Of a stretch of DNA of 64,000 nt, positions 16,698 through 25,801 are shown piece by piece (the stretch's first letter is position 1; every line of letters starts with the position of its first letter). The notes beneath the pieces are model-generated. The model searched no databases, was not told the DNA's origin, and saw nothing but the letters and a program-made list of their open reading frames with translations. Origin of the DNA: Novosphingobium sp. TH158 (GTDB lineage Bacteria > Pseudomonadota > Alphaproteobacteria > Sphingomonadales > Sphingomonadaceae). The position numbers were made by a program, and so were the translations under genes. The DNA lies in the NCBI RefSeq assembly GCF_002855555.1, contig NZ_PKRT01000001.1, forward strand, positions 2,508,001 to 2,572,000, read 5' to 3'.

Positions 16698-18194
16698 ATG
16701 GCAGAGGACAAGAACTGGGACGTCATCGTTGTCGGAGCGGGCAATGCCGCAATCTGCGCCGCGCTTTCCGCGGCGGAACAGGGCGCCAAGGTCCTCGTCC
16801 TCGAAAAGGCGACCAAGGAAGATCGCGGCGGCAACTCCACCTTCACCGCCGGCGGCTTCCGCTTCTGCCACAATGGCGTGGAAGACCTGCGCACCGATAT
16901 CCTCGATGACATGACCGAGGGCGAGTACGAGAGCATCGGCAACCTGCCGCCGCTTTCAGAAGACGAATTCATGGCCACCCTGATGAAGGTGACCGAGCAT
17001 CAGGCCGACGAGGACCTGGGCCGCATCCTCATCGGCCAGTCGCGCGAGACGATGCGCTGGATGCGCACGCACAAGATCCGCTTCATCCCGATGTTCGGCC
17101 GCCAGTCGTTCAAGATCGATGGCAAGCACCACTTCTATGGTGGCGTGAATATCGAGGCGGTCGGCGGCGGCTGGGGCCTGGTCGACATGCTGATGCAGGC
17201 GGCGGAGCGCATGGGCATCACCGTGCTTTACGAAACCGGCCTGCGCGAGCTGATCCAGGATGAAAGCGGCGCGGTAACCGGCGTGCGCGCTTTCGGGCCG
17301 GATGGCTACGTGAACTTCATGTCGAAGGCCGTGGTCCTGGCCTGCGGCGGGTTTGAATCGAACCCGGAAATGCGCGTGCGCTACCTCGGGCAGGGCTGGG
17401 ACCTGGCGCGTGTGCGCGGCACCCAGCACAACACCGGCGATGGCATCAACGCCGCGCTGAAGATCGGCGCCCGCCCGCACGGTGGCTGGTCATCGTGCCA
17501 CGCCGTGCAGTGGGACATTTCCGCGCCGCCCTATGGCGACCGCGTGGTGCTCGACAATTTCCAGAAGCACTCCTACCCGATCGGCATTGTCGTCAACATG
17601 GAGGGCAAGCGCTTCATCGACGAGGGCGCGGACTATCGCAACCACACCTATGCCAAGTACGGCAAGGAAGTGATGAAGCAGCCGGGCCGAGCCGCCGTGC
17701 AGATCTTCGACGAGAAGACCCATGCCAACGTGCGCGACGAGTACCGCATCCGCGAAGTGACCAAGGCCACGGCAGACACGATCGAGGAACTGGCGGTAAA
17801 GCTGGAAATCGACGTCGAAGGGCTGAAGAAGACGATCGCGGAATTCAACGCCGCCTGCCAGCCGGGCGAATACAACCCCTCGATCCTCGACGGCGTCTGC
17901 ACCAAGGGGCTGGAAGTGCCCAAGTCCAACTGGGCGCTGCCGATCGATAAGGGGCCGTTCCACGGCTATGTGGTCACCTGCGGCATCACCTTCACCTTCG
18001 GCGGCCTGAAGATCGATACCGACGCGCGGGTGCTGGACCTGTGCGACAAGCCGATCCCCGGCCTCTATGCCGCGGGTGAGCTGGTGGGCGGGATCTTCTA
18101 CCAGAACTACCCCGGTGGCACGGGCCTGCTCAACGGTTCGGTCTTCGGGCGGCTTGCCGGCAGGAACGCGGGCCAGATGGCTATCGCGGCCTGA
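16698..18194 (+). CDS. FAD-dependent oxidoreductase, tricarballylate dehydrogenase (TcuA)-like
   Basis: 498 residues from the ATG at 16698. The FAD site is DVIVVGAGNAAICAALSAAEQGAKVLVLEK; RGGNSTFTAGGFRF and the C-terminal GLYAAGELVGG, YPGGTGLLNGSVFGRLAG are the fumarate-reductase/TcuA flavoprotein pattern. Such enzymes oxidise tricarballylate to cis-aconitate, or 3-ketosteroids in another branch. It follows PrpF by 73 bases in the same direction. No TcuB electron carrier is adjacent, so the acceptor is unclear. No signal peptide: cytoplasmic. Confidence 0.85.
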   Translation: MAEDKNWDVIVVGAGNAAICAALSAAEQGAKVLVLEKATKEDRGGNSTFTAGGFRFCHNGVEDLRTDILDDMTEGEYESIGNLPPLSEDEFMATLMKVTEHQADEDLGRILIGQSRETMRWMRTHKIRFIPMFGRQSFKIDGKHHFYGGVNIEAVGGGWGLVDMLMQAAERMGITVLYETGLRELIQDESGAVTGVRAFGPDGYVNFMSKAVVLACGGFESNPEMRVRYLGQGWDLARVRGTQHNTGDGINAALKIGARPHGGWSSCHAVQWDISAPPYGDRVVLDNFQKHSYPIGIVVNMEGKRFIDEGADYRNHTYAKYGKEVMKQPGRAAVQIFDEKTHANVRDEYRIREVTKATADTIEELAVKLEIDVEGLKKTIAEFNAACQPGEYNPSILDGVCTKGLEVPKSNWALPIDKGPFHGYVVTCGITFTFGGLKIDTDARVLDLCDKPIPGLYAAGELVGGIFYQNYPGGTGLLNGSVFGRLAGRNAGQMAIAA

Positions 18195-18222
18195 TCGGAA
18201 AAGCCCCTGGCGGAGGGCGCGT

Positions 18223-18909
18223 TCAATCCTTGTTGAACAGCGCCTTCCACGCCACCGCGCCCAGCACGCCGCCGAACAGCGGGGCCAGCCAGAACAGCCA
18301 CAGCTGCCCCAGCGCTGCATTGCCCGCGACCACGGCAACGCCGCTTGACCGTGCCGGGTTGACCGAGGTGTTGGTCACCGGGATCGAAACGAGGTGGATC
18401 AGCGTCAGCGCCAGGCCGATGGCCAGCGGTGCCACGCCGGCAGGCGCATCGCGCCGGGTCGCGCCAAGGATGACGATGAGGAACCCGGCGGTCAGGATCG
18501 CCTCTGTCAGGAAGGCAGAGGCCATCGAGTAATTGCCCGGCGATAGCGCGCCATAACCGTTCGAGGCGAAGGAGCCGGGCAGGAAGCCGGCCTTGCCCGA
18601 GGCGATCATCAGCAGCGCGCCTGCCGCCAGGACCGACCCGAAAACCTGCGCGAAGCAATAGGGCAGCACGTCCTTCATCGGAAAGCGCCCGGCAACGGCC
18701 AGGCCCAGCGACACGGCCGGATTGAAATGGCCGCCGGAAATGCTGCCCAGCGCATAGGCCATGGTCAGCACCGAGAGGCCGAAGGCCAGCGATACGCCGG
18801 CAAAGCCGATTCCCGTTTCCGGAAAGGCCGCGGCGAGGATGGCGGAACCGCAACCGCAGAACACCAGCCAGAAGGTGCCGATAAGCTCGGCGGAAAGTCG
18901 CTTGATCAT
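18223..18909 (-). CDS. aqpZ: Aquaporin Z
   Basis: 228 residues with six membrane spans and both half-helix motifs, [10 protein letters not shown] and [19 protein letters not shown] and the short loops are typical of water-selective AqpZ, not glycerol facilitators. Mediates rapid water flow across the inner membrane. Its ribosome-binding region lies against a strong hairpin (18919-18946). It ends 28 bases past the convergent flavoprotein gene. Confidence 0.93.
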   Translation of the reverse strand: MIKRLSAELIGTFWLVFCGCGSAILAAAFPETGIGFAGVSLAFGLSVLTMAYALGSISGGHFNPAVSLGLAVAGRFPMKDVLPYCFAQVFGSVLAAGALLMIASGKAGFLPGSFASNGYGALSPGNYSMASAFLTEAILTAGFLIVILGATRRDAPAGVAPLAIGLALTLIHLVSIPVTNTSVNPARSSGVAVVAGNAALGQLWLFWLAPLFGGVLGAVAWKALFNKD

Positions 18910-18918
18910 AGGCCTGCT

Positions 18919-18946
18919 CCCCTGATCCCGAACACGGGATCAGGGG
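18919..18946 (-). promoter_or_regulatory. Perfect 12-bp hairpin just upstream of the aqpZ start
   Basis: CCCCTGATCCCG pairs exactly with CGGGATCAGGGG across a 4-base loop. In the aqpZ transcript the 3' arm ends in AGGGG, immediately followed by AGCAGGCCT and the ATG at 18909. The Shine-Dalgarno-like AGGGGAG is therefore half buried in the stem. Could be a translational switch, or the end of an upstream terminator. Confidence 0.6.
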
Positions 18947-19034
18947 AACGAATTGCACAGGTCATGCGGGCGAGTCAGGCCCGAATTATGGCGCAATAGC
19001 AGGCAGTTGACCCAGATTGGGACGGTGGCGCGGA

Positions 19035-20696
19035 TCAACCCCGCGCCGCGCCGCCCTTGCCGCCGCCGAAGCGGCGCTTGGCCGGGAATCCGCCGCCATT
19101 GCCGCCGGCGTTGCCGCGCTGCTGGCGCGGTGCGCCATCGCGACGGCCTTCGCCGCCCTGCGGACGACGCTCGCCCTCGCGGCGCGGCTGGCGATCGCCC
19201 TGTCCGCGGGTGTCGCGGCGGGTGTCGCGGGTTTCGGCATCGGGCGAACCGACGGGATCGAAGCCGGAGCTGCGCGGGTTGCGCCAGGCATCGCGGGCAT
19301 GGGCATCCCGGCTGCGCCCGTCGAGGCCCTGACCGCCGTTCGCGCGGTTGTTGTTGCGCGGCCGTTCGCCGCGTTCACCACGCTCGCCGCGTCCGCCATG
19401 GGCGGGACGGTCGGCCGGAACGCCACGACCGCGGCGGTGCTGGCGTCCGTCGCTGCGACCTTCGCCGCGTCCGGGGCCACGTTCCTGGCGCGGGCTGGGA
19501 TCGGTCGGCTCGGTGCGCTTGGCAGGGGCGGGCAGGCGCGCGGCTTCCTTCTGGAAGTCCTCGGGCAGCGGCAGCGGCATCAGCTTGACCTGCGTCAGCC
19601 GTTCGATGTCGCGCAGGTAGGGCTTCTCGTCGGGTGCCACGAAGCTCACCGCAACGCCGTCCGCCCCGGCGCGCGCCGTGCGACCGATGCGGTGGACGTA
19701 CTGTTCGGGCACGTTCGGCATCTCGTAGTTGAACACGTGGCTCACGCCCGTCACGTCAATGCCGCGCGCGGCGATATCGGTTGCCACCAGCACCGGGCAA
19801 GCGCCCTTGCGGAAGGCATTGAGCGCCGCGGTGCGCTGGGCCTGGCTCTTGTTGCCGTGGATCGCCGCAGCCGTGACACCCGCCGTGGCAAGGTGGCGCA
19901 CTACGCGGTCCGCACCGTGCTTGGTGCGGGTGAACACCAGCGCCCGGTCAATCGACTGGTCGGCAATGCCCGCGCGCAACTTGAGCGTCAGCAGGGCCTG
20001 CTTTTCGGACTGGTTGATGTGGGTGACGAACTGGTCCACCCGCTCTGCCGTGGTCGCCTGCGGCGTCACTTCCACGCGCACCGGGTTGTGGATGAACTGC
20101 TTGCCAAGATCGGCAATCGCCTTGGGCATGGTGGCCGAGAAGAACAGGCTCTGGCGGTCCTTCGGCAGCAGCGCGGCAACGCGCTTCAGCGGCACGATGA
20201 AGCCCAGGTCCATCATCTGGTCAGCCTCGTCGAGCACGAAGATCTCGACGTTGCGCAGCGTCAGGGCGCGCTGGTCGATCAGGTCGAGCAGACGTCCCGG
20301 CGTGGCGACGAGCACGTCGCAGCCCGGCACCAGGGCGCGCGCCTGCTTGCCCACCGGGATGCCGCCGAACACGCACTGGACCGAGAGGTTCAGGTACTTG
20401 GCATAGCCGCGCATGTTCTCGGCGATCTGCGCTGCCAGCTCGCGCGTCGGCGAGAGGACAAGCATGCGGCAGGAGGCATTGCGGCGCGGCTGCGGATCGG
20501 CTGCCAGCCGGTGCAGCGAAGGCAGCGAGAAGGCAGCGGTCTTGCCGGTGCCGGTCTGGGCAATGCCCAGGATGTCGCGGCCCTGAAGCAGTGCGGGGAT
20601 CGCCTGCTGCTGGATCGGGGTGGGGTCGGCATAGCCCTTGGCGTCAAGCGCACGAAGGAGGGGCTCGGCCAGGCCAAGGTCGGAAAAATAGGACAT
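19035..20696 (-). CDS. rhlE: DEAD-box ATP-dependent RNA helicase, RhlE type
   Basis: 553 residues. The core helicase (about 1-375) shows Q motif PTPIQQQAIP, AQTGTGKTAAF (Walker A), PTRELAAQI, TPGRLLDL, VLDEADQMMDLGF (DEAD), SATMP, ATDIAARGIDV and HRIGRTARAG. The last 175 residues are a disordered tail rich in Arg, Gly and Asn with repeats such as GERGERGER, which in RhlE proteins binds RNA and aids cold growth and RNA turnover. It is preceded by a long leader (about 280 bases to the next gene) with a possible hairpin, consistent with post-transcriptional control. Confidence 0.93.
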   Translation of the reverse strand: MSYFSDLGLAEPLLRALDAKGYADPTPIQQQAIPALLQGRDILGIAQTGTGKTAAFSLPSLHRLAADPQPRRNASCRMLVLSPTRELAAQIAENMRGYAKYLNLSVQCVFGGIPVGKQARALVPGCDVLVATPGRLLDLIDQRALTLRNVEIFVLDEADQMMDLGFIVPLKRVAALLPKDRQSLFFSATMPKAIADLGKQFIHNPVRVEVTPQATTAERVDQFVTHINQSEKQALLTLKLRAGIADQSIDRALVFTRTKHGADRVVRHLATAGVTAAAIHGNKSQAQRTAALNAFRKGACPVLVATDIAARGIDVTGVSHVFNYEMPNVPEQYVHRIGRTARAGADGVAVSFVAPDEKPYLRDIERLTQVKLMPLPLPEDFQKEAARLPAPAKRTEPTDPSPRQERGPGRGEGRSDGRQHRRGRGVPADRPAHGGRGERGERGERPRNNNRANGGQGLDGRSRDAHARDAWRNPRSSGFDPVGSPDAETRDTRRDTRGQGDRQPRREGERRPQGGEGRRDGAPRQQRGNAGGNGGGFPAKRRFGGGKGGAARG

Positions 20697-20980
20697 GAAT
20701 ATCTCTCAATATGGAGCTTGGCGCACGCACGGGTGCCGTGCATGCGAAGCGAGGGTTCGTTTCGATGCGACCCTGCGTGAAAAAGGAAGCTTCCAGCGAT
20801 TTCGGCTATCGAAAGTCCGGGCAGGTTCAGCGATGAAAACGCGAACCTCACGCTGCCGGGACTGCGCCGGGTAGAGCCCGCGCGCCGATTGCTGGAGAGA
20901 GATATAGGGAAGGTTGCGGGGAGAAGCAAGATAATTGCGTGGCCCCCGCCTCCTTCCCTCAATAAACCGGGCCCGAGCCC
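20697..20980 (-). other. Long leader region of rhlE with hairpin
   Basis: 284 bases without a gene. AGTCCGGGCA (20814-20823) and TGCCGGGACT (20854-20863) pair at 9 of 10 positions, with an inner GGTT/AACC pairing, about 120-170 bases upstream of the rhlE start. The inner bases are AT-rich and the rest is featureless. The structure may belong to a 5' leader that senses temperature or helicase level, or be the tail of the tauD-like transcript. Confidence 0.35.
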
Positions 20981-21820
20981 TCAGACGATCGGCTCGTCAC
21001 CTTCGATCTTGGTGCGGTGCAGGACGCGCCCGCAGGTTGGATCATAGCGGGTCGCGCGATGGAGGGTGCCGGTGTTGTCCCAGAGCACGCAATCGCCGAC
21101 GGTCCATTCATGCAGGTATGAAAACTCTTCCCTGGTCGCAAAGTCGCGCAGGCGGACGAGGAGTTCCTCACCATCGAGCGGATCGAAATCGAGGATGTTG
21201 TGCGCCGAATTGCCGATAACCAGCGACTTGCGGCCCGACCGATGTGTCCAGACCAGCGGCAGTTCCTTGCGTCCGACCGCGCGCCATTCCTGCCACTGGG
21301 CATAGGACGGTTCGGGATAGACATCGAGCTGGGTCGCGGCGAGTGCGTGAACTGCGCGCAGCTTCGAGATGAGCTCCTTGTCCTCATCGGACAGCGCTTC
21401 GTAGGCGGCATAGGTATTGGCGAACTCGGTATTGCCCGTGCCCTTTGGTGACAGGACCTTGGCGCTCATCACGCTCGCGCGGATCGGCATGGGCGACATG
21501 AAACCGTCGAAATGCCAGTAGAACGCGGCGTTGAGGTAGTCGGCGGTGGCCGTCACTTTCGGGTCGAGGCTGATCTTGTAGACCGCTTCCCCGCGAAGTT
21601 CGAAAGCGAACTTGCCCAGCGTATTCGTGAAAGCAACCTGCTCTTCATCGGTGAGATTGAGCTGCGGAAAGACGATGACGCCGCGCTGTTCGAGCAGTTC
21701 CATGATTTCACCGGAAAGCGAACCGTCGAGCAATTCCTCTTTCGAATTCAGAACCCGCGCCCCGATCAGCGGCTTGACGTTTTCACTGCGAAGCTTGTTG
21801 GCCTGCATCACGCTCATCAT
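20981..21820 (-). CDS. TauD/TfdA-family Fe(II)/2-oxoglutarate dioxygenase
   Basis: 279 residues from the first of two ATGs at 21820, preceded by GGGAGA. The iron site is WHFDGFM (His-x-Asp) and the distal His in TGTLHRATRYDP; the 2-oxoglutarate Arg lies near the C-terminus (GRVLHRTKI). Family members hydroxylate taurine, alkyl sulfates, phenoxyacids and others, releasing sulfite, aldehyde or phenol. The substrate is unknown. It is divergent from a LuxR-type gene with about 120 bases between, so that protein is the probable regulator. Confidence 0.88.
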   Translation of the reverse strand: MMSVMQANKLRSENVKPLIGARVLNSKEELLDGSLSGEIMELLEQRGVIVFPQLNLTDEEQVAFTNTLGKFAFELRGEAVYKISLDPKVTATADYLNAAFYWHFDGFMSPMPIRASVMSAKVLSPKGTGNTEFANTYAAYEALSDEDKELISKLRAVHALAATQLDVYPEPSYAQWQEWRAVGRKELPLVWTHRSGRKSLVIGNSAHNILDFDPLDGEELLVRLRDFATREEFSYLHEWTVGDCVLWDNTGTLHRATRYDPTCGRVLHRTKIEGDEPIV

Positions 21821-21913
21821 TGCTCTCCCATAGCTCGTCGGCCCAAGGTGTGGGTACTGTCCGGCTTTCACCAGTTGCAGTGCAAGGTTGCCAGCGTGGT
21901 TCGCAGCCGATAA

Positions 21914-21929
21914 CCCCCAAATGGGGGTA
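21914..21929. promoter_or_regulatory. Palindromic operator before the LuxR-type gene
   Basis: ACCCCCAAATGGGGGT is a 7-bp inverted repeat with a 2-base centre, 13 bases before the ATG at 21943. It lies next to the ribosome site (AAGGAAG), a position suited to repression or autoregulation. Probably bound by the adjacent LuxR-type protein. Confidence 0.55.
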
Positions 21930-21942
21930 AGAAGGAAGTGTT

Positions 21943-23082
21943 ATGGCGGGCACGGAATCCGGCGAAGATCTGACATTAAGCCTGCTCGATGGCCCGCTGG
22001 AATCTCCGCCTTGGCAATCGTTTCTCGCGCAGCTTCGCGAGGCTACCGGTGCCGATCACGCGACGCTGCTCGTCCGCAGCCGAGGCCTTCCACTCGGTGA
22101 AGCCTTGCGTGTCTACTCCGGCGCTGCAGATGACGAAGCTGTTCAGCAGAACCTTGATCAGTACGAGGCCAGCCTGGGCTTTTTCGGCGAGTTCGAAGGA
22201 CCCGAAGGAACCGTGCAGGAATTTGCGAGCGGGGCCAGTCCCGGGTCAGATCCGGGTTCGGGAATCCTTCCCCATCTGAGGATGCCGCACCCGATGGAGG
22301 GCGTGCGCGTGGTCCGGATTACGGAACCGAGCGGGGTCAACGCCTGGCTTTGCCTTGCCCTGGAGAAAGGCAGCTTCGAAAGAGAAGCTGGCGAAATCCT
22401 GGAGCGGCTTGTGCCGCTCATGCGCGGCGCCCTGCGGCTTTATGTTCGCCTTGAGCGCGAGAAATTCGTTTCCGAAATAGCCGACGATGCGATGCGCTCC
22501 CTTCACTTCGGCTGGATCGGCCTGGATGCCGAAGGGAGGATTATCGACTGCGATTTCAGCGGCAACTCCGTGCTGATGCGCTCCAAGGTCGTTTACCGGG
22601 ATGTCCGGGGCAGGATCACCGCCCGAACAAGGCAATTGGCTGCAGAACTGGATGCTGCAATCCGCAAGCTTGCGACGGACCCTGATGCGCGTCCGGTAGC
22701 ACTGGTCATGAGCCGCGATCCCTGGCTTGACATGCTGCTGGTTCGTTCGACGAAGCGCAATCCTGCGGCGGCCCAGGCTCCGTTAGTCATCGCCTATGTA
22801 CATGGTGACAGCTGGGCATCGACCGACCGCTGCGAGCAGTTGGCCTCTCTGTTCGATTTGTCCAACAGCGAGTCGCGGCTGGCGCTCGCCCTGAGCCGCG
22901 GGAGGACACTTGCGGAAGCGGCAGTTGAACTCTCGCTCTCGATCCAGACGGTCCGCAGCTATTCCAAGAACATCTATGCCAAGACAGGGGCGAAGGGGCA
23001 GGCCGACCTCGTCCGCATCGTCATGCGCAGCGTGCTGGCCTTTGCGCCTCAGACAGGTGACGGCCAATCACGGCTGGCTTGA
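21943..23082 (+). CDS. LuxR-type helix-turn-helix transcriptional regulator
   Basis: 379 residues. The N-terminal 300 or so residues carry a PAS/GAF-like region without a clear signature (HFGWIGLDAEGRIIDCD may be a PAS core). The C-terminal 65 residues are a LuxR/GerE helix-turn-helix: FDLSNSESRLALALSRG, then LAEAAVELSLSIQTVRSYSKNIYAKTGAK. It is not an acyl-homoserine-lactone receptor by sequence. Divergent from the TauD-like gene and preceded by a perfect palindrome, so probable targets are that gene and itself. Confidence 0.85.
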   Translation: MAGTESGEDLTLSLLDGPLESPPWQSFLAQLREATGADHATLLVRSRGLPLGEALRVYSGAADDEAVQQNLDQYEASLGFFGEFEGPEGTVQEFASGASPGSDPGSGILPHLRMPHPMEGVRVVRITEPSGVNAWLCLALEKGSFEREAGEILERLVPLMRGALRLYVRLEREKFVSEIADDAMRSLHFGWIGLDAEGRIIDCDFSGNSVLMRSKVVYRDVRGRITARTRQLAAELDAAIRKLATDPDARPVALVMSRDPWLDMLLVRSTKRNPAAAQAPLVIAYVHGDSWASTDRCEQLASLFDLSNSESRLALALSRGRTLAEAAVELSLSIQTVRSYSKNIYAKTGAKGQADLVRIVMRSVLAFAPQTGDGQSRLA

Positions 23083-23195
23083 TCAGCTCTGCCTTGTACC
23101 TCCGGCTTTGCATCAATTAATTTTCCCCTGCAGCCGCAGGCCGCGCCTTTGCGCTGACGATTGCCCTCGCGTGGCAAATGGGTAGTCTGCGCGCC

Positions 23196-24512
23196 ATGCT
23201 GAAAACACCCCTGGCCGTGCTGGCCGTCGCTCTCACTGCCGCCCCTGCGCTCGCGGCATCTCCGTCTGCCGCCGAGAAGACCATGATCGCCACGGTCGAC
23301 GCCGAACAGGCGCGACATCTCGATCTGCTGGAGCGTATGGTCAACCAGAACAGCGGTACCCGAAATGCCGATGGCGTGCGCAAGGTGCGTGACTTGCTGG
23401 TGCCCGAATTCGAGGCGCTGGGCTTTACCGTGCGCTGGATCGCGCAGGACAAGGTGGACCGCGCCGGCCACATGATTGCCGAGCACAAGGGCCGAAAGGG
23501 CGGCAAGCGGCTGCTGCTGATCGGGCACCTCGATACCGTGTTCGAGCCCGATCATCCCTTCCAGAAGTTCGAGCGGATCGCGCCCGACAAGGCGCGCGGG
23601 CCGGGGGTGGGCGATGACAAGGGCGGGATCGTCACCATCCTTGCCGCCCTGCGGGCCATGCACCGGGCAGGAACCCTGAAGCAGGCCAATATCGAGGTGT
23701 TCCTGACCGGCGACGAGGAAGAGGCGGGCCTGCCGCTCGACCAGTCGCGGGCAGACCTGCTGGCCGCAGGACGGCGCGCCGATGCGGCGCTCGATTTCGA
23801 AGGACTGGTCCGTGAAAACGGCAAGGACATGGGTTCGGTCGCGCGGCGTTCCGCAGGCAACTGGAAGGTCACGGTCACCGCGCGCAGCGGTCATTCCAGC
23901 GGCATCTTCTCGGAACGGGCGGGCGAAGGGGCGATCTTTCCGCTGGCGCGCATCGTCGCCGATTTCCGCAAGGAACTGCCCGAGCCGAACCTGACCTTCA
24001 ACGTCGGCATGGTGGCGGGCGGGGCCAGTGCTTCGCTATCGCCAAATGACGCCAATGCCGAGGCGAGCGGCAAGACCAACATCATCCCCGGCGTCGCCAT
24101 TGCGCGGGGAGACCTGCGCGCGCTCACCCGGGAATCAATCGACCGTACCGTCGCCCGGATGCGCGCCATTGTCGCGCGGCCCTTCAACGGCGGCTCGGCG
24201 ACTTTCGAATTCGAGGACAAGTATCCGCCGATGGCGCCGACCGATGGGAACCGCGCGCTGCTCGACAAGCTGAACGGCGTCAACACCACGCTGGGCCTTG
24301 AGCCGATGGCGGCGCTGGACCCGCTCAAGCGCGGGGCGGGCGATGTCAGCTTCGTGGCAGCGGACGTCGATTCCCTTGCCGGACTTGGCCCTGCCAGCGA
24401 AGGCGATCATACGGCGGCGGAAGTGGTCGATATTCCCAGCATCTGGCGGCAGGCCAAGCGCGCCGCGCTGCTGATGACGCGCCTTTCGCGGGAAGCAGCG
24501 GTCAAGCGCTAA
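23196..24512 (+). CDS. M20-family metallopeptidase (glutamate carboxypeptidase-like), exported
   Basis: 438 residues from the ATG at 23196, which opens a signal peptide (MLKTPLAVLAVALTAAPALA). Zinc ligands are visible: IGHLDTVF (His, with Asp below), GVGDDKGG (bridging Asp), TGDEEEAG (catalytic Glu and ligand Glu) and EGDHTAAE (C-terminal His). A dimerisation domain lies between (about 210-320). Relatives cleave C-terminal glutamate from folate or peptides in the periplasm. It ends with a 4-base overlap with the convergent phosphotransferase-like gene. Confidence 0.88.
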   Translation: MLKTPLAVLAVALTAAPALAASPSAAEKTMIATVDAEQARHLDLLERMVNQNSGTRNADGVRKVRDLLVPEFEALGFTVRWIAQDKVDRAGHMIAEHKGRKGGKRLLLIGHLDTVFEPDHPFQKFERIAPDKARGPGVGDDKGGIVTILAALRAMHRAGTLKQANIEVFLTGDEEEAGLPLDQSRADLLAAGRRADAALDFEGLVRENGKDMGSVARRSAGNWKVTVTARSGHSSGIFSERAGEGAIFPLARIVADFRKELPEPNLTFNVGMVAGGASASLSPNDANAEASGKTNIIPGVAIARGDLRALTRESIDRTVARMRAIVARPFNGGSATFEFEDKYPPMAPTDGNRALLDKLNGVNTTLGLEPMAALDPLKRGAGDVSFVAADVDSLAGLGPASEGDHTAAEVVDIPSIWRQAKRAALLMTRLSREAAVKR

Positions 24513-25801
24513 GCTCGAAGCGCCTGGCCGAGGATTTCGCGCAGGGTGGCGCCGAAGTCTTCGCGCTCCCAGGTCAGCATCAGCGCGGTATAGATCGAAG
24601 TGTAATTGCGCGCCGGATCGGCGCTGACGGGCAGGAACATCGGATCGCGAGGGCCACTGGCCGTCACGCATTCGGGCATGCGGAAACGGATCACTTCCGG
24701 GGCGGCGAGCATTCGCGCCGTGCCCATCAGCGCCATGTGGACATGAAGATGCTGCCTGAGCTCAACCAGCGTCACCCGTGGGCCGCCGTGGGCATGGTAT
24801 TGCGCCACGAACAATGACAGCAGGCGATCGAGGTGGTGCTGCCAAATGTCATGGTGTGCGGCGCAGAGCCCACCCCACAGCGCCGCGCCGAAGGTGATCT
24901 GGCCGAAGCGGCCCCAGTCGATCAGCCCGCAATGCAGGGTGCCGTGCTCGCGCCAGAACCAGGCGTTGTCGATGTTGCTGTTCCAGTGGTTGAGCGAGAT
25001 CAGGCGCGGGTCGGCGGCGAGGAAGCCGCGGATGGCCTGGTCGTTCTCGTAAACCAGCCAGGCATCCTGTTCCATCCGGTCAAGGAAAGCCGGTTCGCTG
25101 AGCGCCGGGGGCATCAGGTGCGGGCAATCGCGGGCGAAGGCACGGCACTGCGCGATCTGGGCCGCCAGTTCGGCGCGGGTCTGGCGGATCGGATCGGCAT
25201 TGCCGACCTGCGGATCCCAGGGAAAGCGCGCCTCGATATCGGCCCCCAGCGCGCCTGACCGGTGCGCCGCCGCCAGCCGGGCGAGCGCGGAAACGGTGGC
25301 GCTGTAATATTCCAGCGGACCGTCCATCGTCTGCCAGTCCAGGCACTTGCGGCGGTGCGGCTCGATCCCGTTCTCGCCAAAGGCGATGCGCTCGGTAATC
25401 ACCAGGCCCGTGCCGCTATCGGCGTGATAGTCCGCGAAATAGCCGCGCGGCACGCGGATCGGGAACTGCGCCCCGCGCGAAAGGGCGACGAGCCGGGCCT
25501 CGCCTTCCATCTCGTCGCGCTGCCGGTCACGGCGCTCGTCGTCGAAATCGCGGCTGAACTTGGCGAAGACCACCCGGTCCAGCCCCGGTTCGGGCCGCAG
25601 CGTCTCAAGCGTAAGGAACAGCTTCTTGCCGGTGCTGCCGCCGGGGCATGGCTCGGCGGTGAAGGCGGTTATGGCATTGTCCGGCGCCAGCGAGCCGAAC
25701 TGGCGCAAGGCCATGGTCAGCCACTCCGGCCCGGCAGCGAGCAGCGCTGCAGGATGGGCGGGAATGCGCAGCCCCGTGGCGTCGCCGGTGAACAGGTCCA
25801 T
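24509..25801 (-). CDS. Phosphotransferase (APH)-fold protein with altered catalytic loop
   Basis: 430 residues. The C-terminal half has the APH kinase arrangement: catalytic loop LNHWNSNIDNAWF and metal-binding IDWGRFGQ. In functional APH kinases the loop reads HGDxHxxN; here the catalytic Asp position is Asn (HWN). The GGSTGKKLFLTL segment with VVFAKFSRD lies where the nucleotide loop and its Lys are expected. Activity is uncertain. It is the last gene of an operon with the aldehyde dehydrogenase and methylisocitrate-lyase-like genes (1-base overlap), so it probably serves the same pathway, perhaps as a substrate kinase. Confidence 0.75.
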   Translation of the reverse strand: MDLFTGDATGLRIPAHPAALLAAGPEWLTMALRQFGSLAPDNAITAFTAEPCPGGSTGKKLFLTLETLRPEPGLDRVVFAKFSRDFDDERRDRQRDEMEGEARLVALSRGAQFPIRVPRGYFADYHADSGTGLVITERIAFGENGIEPHRRKCLDWQTMDGPLEYYSATVSALARLAAAHRSGALGADIEARFPWDPQVGNADPIRQTRAELAAQIAQCRAFARDCPHLMPPALSEPAFLDRMEQDAWLVYENDQAIRGFLAADPRLISLNHWNSNIDNAWFWREHGTLHCGLIDWGRFGQITFGAALWGGLCAAHHDIWQHHLDRLLSLFVAQYHAHGGPRVTLVELRQHLHVHMALMGTARMLAAPEVIRFRMPECVTASGPRDPMFLPVSADPARNYTSIYTALMLTWEREDFGATLREILGQALRA

